Shown here: positions 58,907-64,000 of the stretch, one piece after another
Layout of the letters: each line of letters opens with the position of its first letter
How positions within the stretch are numbered: position 1 is the stretch's first letter
Assembly (NCBI GenBank): GCA_011503125.2
Contig: WWBZ02000040.1
Span: 2,790,001 to 2,854,000, forward strand
Reading direction: 5' to 3'
Length of the DNA: 64,000 nucleotides
From: Botryosphaeria dothidea
Taxonomy: Eukaryota; Ascomycota; Dothideomycetes; Botryosphaeriales; Botryosphaeriaceae
Made by a program: the position numbers and the translations under genes
The notes under the pieces: model-generated
What the model saw: the letters and a program-made list of their open reading frames with translations, nothing else
Told to the model about the DNA's origin: nothing
The model's database searches: none

Positions 58907-60824
58907 TTACGTCTTCCTTCGCGGCCTCAACTTCGTCGCAGCACCAGCGCCGCCGCCACCACCACTTCCCGTCCCGTTCCTGACCACCAACATCGGATGC
59001 GCCTCGGTATTGAACACCCAATCCTGCGCCTCGGCCGTCTCCTGCCCGCTAATCTGCACGGGTACCTGCGGCGCGTGCGCCAGGTACGCATACTTGAGTG
59101 TCTCGGCCAGGAAAAAGCTCGGCTGGTAGTTGCCAAAGCCGCCACCGGCGGGCGCGTTGACGTCGAGCAGCGTGCTGAAGCCCGATCCGACGCGCGAGAA
59201 CTGGTTCAGGTTCTGCACCGCGTACCAGATGTAGTCCTGGTACTTCTTGTCGCCGGTGGCGCGGTAGGCGTAGTAGAAGGACTCGAGCGCCTCGGGCCCG
59301 ATGCCGTAGCCGCCGTCCTGGATCCAGAAGCCGGCGCGCCGGTAGAAGGCGGTTTGGTTGGCCGGGATGGGGCGCGGTTGCGTTTGGTTCTTGTCGAGGG
59401 GAACCCAGCGGAAGATGTCAGGGCCGAGACCGGTGCTGTTGTTTGTTTGTCAATATGAATCTGGAAAGGGAGGTCCTAAGATGAGGAGTGGCAGAAAGAG
59501 AGAATTCACTCACAGCGTCTCGTTATAGATCGCCTCGCACCCGTCAACCAGCTTCAACCCAAAATCAATGTACCGCTGCTCCTGCAGCACCAGGCCTCCC
59601 AGAATGAAGTTCCCGCCGTCAAAGCACGCAAGATGCTGACTGTACCCCACGATCCGAGTGCCATTGTGGAGAGCCAAAAACGTGAGGTCCGGCCGCGTAT
59701 CGGGGTGGGATTCCAGATACTTGATGCTGGACTCAACCGCCGTGACCCACCTGTCCTTGTAGTACTCGAACCGTGTCGGATCGTACACGAACATCTTGAT
59801 CAGGTACTCGTAGAAGCTGTCGACGCCGCCGACCCAGCCGCCGAGATCCCGCGTGAACCTGCCCGTCGTGATGTTGATCTCGATGCCGATCAGGCCCGGG
59901 TACGGCTCGCCGAAGGTGCCCTGCGGGTTGACGAGGTAGGACTCCCCGCGCTGGGCGAGCTCGCCGTACTGTGGGTCGCCGGTCAGGTCGGACAGGCGGG
60001 TCCACTCGAGCACGAGGGTGCCGACCTGGGCGATGTTGTTGTCGGTGGAGTTGTCGGTGGTGCGGTTATTGATGTAGATGTTGTTCGAGGGGATGCCGGT
60101 GGGCGTGTCGAAGCCGAATTTGATCGTGTCGGCGAGCGATTGGGCTTGCTGGAGGAGCGCGTCGGCCTGGGATTGCTGCATAATCAACGTAAGTATGTAG
60201 TCAGAAATGGCCAGTAATGATTTACGGGAGATTAACGTACGTTCTTGACCAGATCCGCCAGAGGGCCGGTCAGCAGGTCATGAGAGGAAAGTAGGCCTGC
60301 GAGATGGCGGATCTGAAGCGGGGATCGGCAATTGAGATCCGAAGGAACGGATATATGTCAACTACATTTGTTTCGAACAAGCTGCAGAGCGAATCCGTCC
60401 TGTCGGTCGTGTAGTCAATCGTGGGAATGAATTCCAGCGACCTGTTGACAATGGAGTGCAAGCCCATGATGCTGGCAGTGGATAAAGCATCGACGAGTGT
60501 CAACCCCCAGCCATTGCTGAAGAGTACCAGTCAATTGATAATGTAATTCGGTGGAATTCGACACAACACATACTAATTATTGACAAACGAGCTGTTTATG
60601 GGTTGCAATTCGTCATTTGGATACGCATTGCTGTAGTATCCCTCCCAGGCCGTTGTGAAAATCTCCTTGATGTACGCCGCGCGCTCATTTTCCTCTGGAG
60701 TAGGAACGACATCTTCTTGCCTGGTAGCAAGTGCAGCGTGCGGTACAGGGGGCCGAGATGCGGCCACAAGCTCCACAAAAGCAGGAGCCACGCCGGCAAG
60801 CTTCAAAAGAGCGTTAAAGCGCAT
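58907..60824 (-). CDS. GH47 alpha-1,2-mannosidase
   Basis: Class I alpha-mannosidase trimming N-glycans. Five exons, 60824-60574, 60516-60366, 60312-60241, 60175-59514 and 59435-58907, give 554 aa; introns are 57, 53, 65 and 78 nt. The N-terminus is a signal peptide or anchor ([18 protein letters not shown]). Hallmarks in order are [29 protein letters not shown] (catalytic-acid Glu in FET), [17 protein letters not shown] (conserved Asp), [13 protein letters not shown], and VFNTEAHPM with the calcium-binding Thr. The family's usual RPE motif reads GPE here: the Glu is kept but the Arg is Gly. Length and layout resemble secreted fungal mannosidases such as Aspergillus MsdS. The tail after the Thr motif is Gly-rich and basic (KLRPRRKT), longer than usual. 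Confidence 0.92.
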
Positions 60825-62033
60825 GCTTGAATGTGAAAACGAAAGACTTTTTGGAAAGATCGTAGGGAAGGCCGAGCTCCAACAGCTTCAACCCAGCAGC
60901 AACGAGAAAGAAGGACAAGCAAAGCCCCTTGAAAGTAGAGGCTGGGAGGAGGACCAGGGGAACATCATATAACGAAAGTCAAGTACCCCAGATGTTTCGT
61001 TTCTTTCCGGCCGTGTCCGGGAGATCGTCTGACGCCACGACCGGCTGATCCAGCTCCATCGTCCTTAGATCTGCATTGAATAATTTGCTTGGGGGTGCAT
61101 GGACGGAACAAGCTTCACGGCTGCGAAAACGGCGCACAGTGACGGATTGGTGATTCGGGTTGGTGGGGTGGTTAAGGTTGTGGTACCTGGCAGGGCGAGC
61201 ACCGGGGGGCGGCCCCTGCTTATCAACATCCCAGCAAGCAGCTTGCTCCTGCCTAAAATAAGCAGACGACAGAGTCAGGGAAGACGGGGTCGTTCTGCAA
61301 ATCCAACCTCCTTGTTGCACACCGAACTCACTTTTATCCGCAGCTGTGCCCTCCTGCGGACGTTCTCCGTCCGCCTACCCCTCACGCACGTCAGTGTGCC
61401 ATGCTTCAATATTACCTGCGGTGCTCCGTGTACCACCTGTCATGCCAGACAGACAACGCCACCATGTGATAAGTTAAGCAGCCACATGTTCCGCAGAACA
61501 CTTGTAGACACAGCAGCTCCGGTAGTCAATCCTTACTGCTTCAACTAGTAGACTGATCGGGACCGTGCTCGATCCGAAACATTCACTATCTGTCCGGGCG
61601 CCTTTAGCATGAACCATGGACAGGCCTAACGACCGCAACTGCTTCTCGAGATTTTGGGTATTTCCTGCTCTATTATGACCGAACCTGCTTCGCAATGAGC
61701 CTGAGGTGAAGATAATTCTGAACGGGGTATATCAAGCCATAATAGCAATGGCAATCCTGCCATGTCCGCTTTCCCCGTCTCGCTCGCTATGCTTTAGCTC
61801 AAAGTATATGCCAAAAGGAAAATAAGGAGAACCGTGCCATGCCGCGCCAGACGTTCATGTATGCATCATCATGAAGAGCTAGTACCCCGGGCATGCCGGA
61901 AACGGAAGTATTGACTCCAGCCATGAAATGTAGGTAATACTTCCCGCGCGCGAATCGATCGACTTGCCAGCCGATGCTTTTTACTGCCGTCAATAACATT
62001 AGGAAACAGAAAACCCACCGCTTCGTCACTTTC
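60825..62033. other. Intergenic 1.2 kb, no gene seen
   Basis: GH47 promoter and SCC2 3' flank. A 149-codon plus-strand frame at 61099-61548 has no domain and no supporting context. Nothing else recognised. Confidence 0.45.
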
Positions 62034-64000
62034 TCACTCCCAAACCGCAGCTTCCTCCTCTCGACTACCACTCGAGCCTCTGGAACCCCTTCTACCTTTG
62101 GCGCCCTTAGGTTTGCCTGACAGCCTGCCCTTCCGCTTCTTGGGCGTACCAGAGGCACCCATAGAGCCCTTGCGCTTGCGACCACGTGGACCAGTGCCAC
62201 CTGGTGTCTGGCTACTGCGGCTCTCCTCTTCATCATCCGGAGTGTCGTACCCTGCCGCCCTCGCCACCAACTCGGCTTCCTCGTCATCTTCTGAGCCAAC
62301 CTTGAGCTCGTTGTCGATCGACAGCAACTCGGCAAACGCTTTGCACTGCGCTACCATTGCGTCGTTACTGGAGAGAGAATCCATGAGCCCAAGCATCTTC
62401 TCCCAGTATTTGTCGGGTACGATGAAAGGTTGTCGTGAGGGAGCTTTGTTGAGATCCTTGATGGTCGGCTTGTGGCCGCTCTTGCCACCTTCACGCTGCT
62501 TTTGAAGACCCCAAAGACGGCGAAGGTATGTACGTGTTTCCCAGACCATTGTCAGGACGATTGAAGCCACAGCAAGATGCCTAAGACGCTCAGGAGCGAC
62601 GTCTAGAGAGTTGTCTTTTGTCTCACCATTGAGAAAAGACTCCTGAGTTGGGAGCTGCAGCTGCAACGGAGGGAATTGCTCCATAGATTGAGCCATGGCC
62701 TGCTGCATCATTGGATCAGATGTCTCAATGGAGGTTGCAACTTGCGGTGGAGCCGCAGGCTCGTCTAGCCGAACCTTAAGGACTTCCAGCTCAATGGCGT
62801 GGGCGACGGGTGTTCCGGTATTCGTCACGATCTTCTCCATGTTCGAGATGAGAGCAAGCAGCTCGTCAACGCGAACGTAATCGAAGAAGGCCAAGTTCTC
62901 TAAGCAGAAGCGTGTGTAAAGCAAGTGAGACGGGACTTCTTCTGACGTGTCAAGCTTTGAGAAGTCGAAGTCGGCCTTTGATGATAAGTTCAGTAAAAAC
63001 TTCTTACGAACCTTGCCATTGCCCGTCTTGAGCACTTCGAACAATGAACGTAACTTAGGCGCGAAGGGCTGTGTAGTTGCACCATGGGTGTCGTTGAAAA
63101 TCTCCTGCTGGTACGTGAATGCTTGTTGACATGCCTTCATGTACTCCTTTTCGAACATGCTCTCATGCTTCTGGTGAAGTGTCCTGTGTTCCTGGAAGGC
63201 AAGGTTTGCAATGAAAGGATTTGCAGATGTTTCGAGAGCAACGAGAGCCGGTCCGCATTCCTTTGGGTGAACAAGCCCTTGGCGGTTGATACTGGCAATG
63301 ACCTGTGCGGCTGTCATTGCAAGTTCCTCCGCGGGTTCCAGCGCTATGCGAACGATGTGTTGCAAGAAACGCTGAGCAATGCCACTGCAAGCTCCGTCAT
63401 CGTCGCTTGCGATCAAAGAAACTTCAAGGCGCTCGGAACCGCGAGCAGCACCCTGCCCCACCTTGATCTGGGCGCCAGACTCAGACTTGGCCTCCTGTTT
63501 CGCGAAGAAGGTCTTGAATGCAGACAAAACAATCTGCTCCAGCTTTGTTTCCCGGTTGTGGAAAACCAGCTCGAAAGCGGTAGTGACGTCGGCGCGAAGG
63601 AACTGGATGGGCCAACTCTGGCAGATCATGCCAATACTTTCAAAAGCCATCTCTCTGAGAGTATGCGGATGTTTCTGGCGAGTGAATGGCCTGATGACAT
63701 CGACGATGAGACTGGCGACAGAGCTGCCCTTCCACCACGGGAACTTTTCCTTGAACGCTGCTATTTGAGGGTGGAAGTTGCAACTTTTCCCGAAGTAGCC
63801 AGCGATCATCATGTATCGCTTAACTCTATTTTGGGCTTGGGCCGCCTGCTGAGTCTCTTCGCTGAAATTAGCGTCTTTGCTCGCGTACACACCGTTGATG
63901 ACCGAAATTGTTAGTCGGACCAGCCGTTCCGTGTTCTGAAGGACTCCATCGATGATCCAAAGGCACTGGGCAACCTCGTTGAGTTCCATCTTGCCAAGCT
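62034..64000 (-). CDS. scc2: Cohesin loader Scc2/Mis4/NIPBL, C-terminal part (5' end outside window)
   Basis: Loads cohesin onto chromosomes together with Scc4. The frame is open from the right edge to the stop at 62034, about 654 residues of a protein usually near 1,800. The visible part is HEAT-repeat rich, with the conserved Scc2 blocks CLWIIDGVLQNTERLVRLTI, VKRYMMIAGYFGKSCNFH, FTRQKHPHTLREMAFESIGM and FLQHIVRIALEPAEELA, followed by NPKECGPALVALETS-like residues (LVHPKECGPALVALETS). The C-terminal 130 residues are low-complexity with an acidic patch (EDDEEAEL) and basic clusters (RGRKRKG, PKKRKGRLSG), probably nuclear localisation signals. No intron is needed in this part. The start codon lies beyond the window. 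Confidence 0.95.
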   Translation of the reverse strand, partial: LGKMELNEVAQCLWIIDGVLQNTERLVRLTISVINGVYASKDANFSEETQQAAQAQNRVKRYMMIAGYFGKSCNFHPQIAAFKEKFPWWKGSSVASLIVDVIRPFTRQKHPHTLREMAFESIGMICQSWPIQFLRADVTTAFELVFHNRETKLEQIVLSAFKTFFAKQEAKSESGAQIKVGQGAARGSERLEVSLIASDDDGACSGIAQRFLQHIVRIALEPAEELAMTAAQVIASINRQGLVHPKECGPALVALETSANPFIANLAFQEHRTLHQKHESMFEKEYMKACQQAFTYQQEIFNDTHGATTQPFAPKLRSLFEVLKTGNGKVRKKFLLNLSSKADFDFSKLDTSEEVPSHLLYTRFCLENLAFFDYVRVDELLALISNMEKIVTNTGTPVAHAIELEVLKVRLDEPAAPPQVATSIETSDPMMQQAMAQSMEQFPPLQLQLPTQESFLNGETKDNSLDVAPERLRHLAVASIVLTMVWETRTYLRRLWGLQKQREGGKSGHKPTIKDLNKAPSRQPFIVPDKYWEKMLGLMDSLSSNDAMVAQCKAFAELLSIDNELKVGSEDDEEAELVARAAGYDTPDDEEESRSSQTPGGTGPRGRKRKGSMGASGTPKKRKGRLSGKPKGAKGRRGSRGSSGSREEEAAVWE

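Noticed and set aside
59633..60217. 194-codon plus-strand frame over GH47
   Set aside because: Antisense to conserved mannosidase sequence; no domain.
1..64000. tRNA, rRNA, transposon, CRISPR or origin signals
   Set aside because: Looked for B-box-like words, terminal repeats, reverse transcriptase or transposase motifs and spaced repeats; none was convincing. A tRNAscan and Infernal run would settle small RNAs.

Overview
The window is nuclear DNA of a filamentous ascomycete (Pezizomycotina). The evidence is: genes with short GT-AG introns (about 49-75 nt, a few of 130-215 nt) carrying CTAAC/CTGAC-like branch points; orthologues of core eukaryotic genes; and fungus-specific families (Zn2Cys6 regulator, AA9 LPMO, DUF3533/SNG1-like protein, LaeA-like methyltransferase). 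I cannot fix the class or species by eye. I saw no tRNA, rRNA, transposon, telomeric repeat or CRISPR array. Exon boundaries were worked out by hand from splice signals and checked for phase; none rests on transcript data.

Layout. 1-10.5 kb: cytoplasmic dynein heavy chain (minus, 3' end outside the window). 11-13 kb: two unrecognised small genes. 13.4-20.9 kb: compact housekeeping block with RIX7, VPS20, a PITH-domain gene, LSM8 and EMP24. 22.4-23.9 kb: a lysine-rich SANT/Myb-like protein with an in-frame minisatellite. 24.4-28.9 kb: two divergent class I aminotransferases and a Zn2Cys6 regulator, the best candidate for an accessory metabolic module. 29.9-32.2 kb: two tiny related cysteine-rich genes and an HSL-type esterase. 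33.4-36.3 kb: U5 snRNP protein DIB1/Dim1 and an AA9 LPMO with an unusual C-terminus. 36.3-40.4 kb: a 4-kb gap with no gene I can support. 40.4-47.1 kb: DUF3533 membrane protein, cytosolic prolyl-tRNA synthetase and CCT1. 47.4-48.6 kb: an unrecognised gene. 49.2-55.7 kb: a large RhoGEF divergent from DCC1. 57-60.8 kb: LaeA-like methyltransferase and GH47 mannosidase. 62-64 kb: the C-terminal part of cohesin loader SCC2/Mis4, running off the right edge.

How the genes relate. Most of the window is a mosaic of conserved cell-biology genes: transport (dynein, VPS20, EMP24), RNA and ribosome biogenesis (LSM8, DIB1, RIX7), protein synthesis and folding (ProRS, CCT1), polarity signalling (RhoGEF) and chromosome cohesion (DCC1, SCC2). 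Divergent pairs with short shared promoters are RIX7/VPS20, the two aminotransferases, ProRS/CCT1 and RhoGEF/DCC1. The accessory genes (aminotransferase module, Cys-rich pair, esterase, LPMO, methyltransferase, GH47) lie between these blocks. I did not find a clearly new large system. The most interesting leads are the aminotransferase/Zn2Cys6 module with a CGG-N11-CCG site and an apparent compensated frameshift in the regulator, the RhoGEF with a degenerate RhoGAP-like region, the LPMO tail, the tiny Cys-rich gene pair, and the repeat-bearing SANT-like protein.
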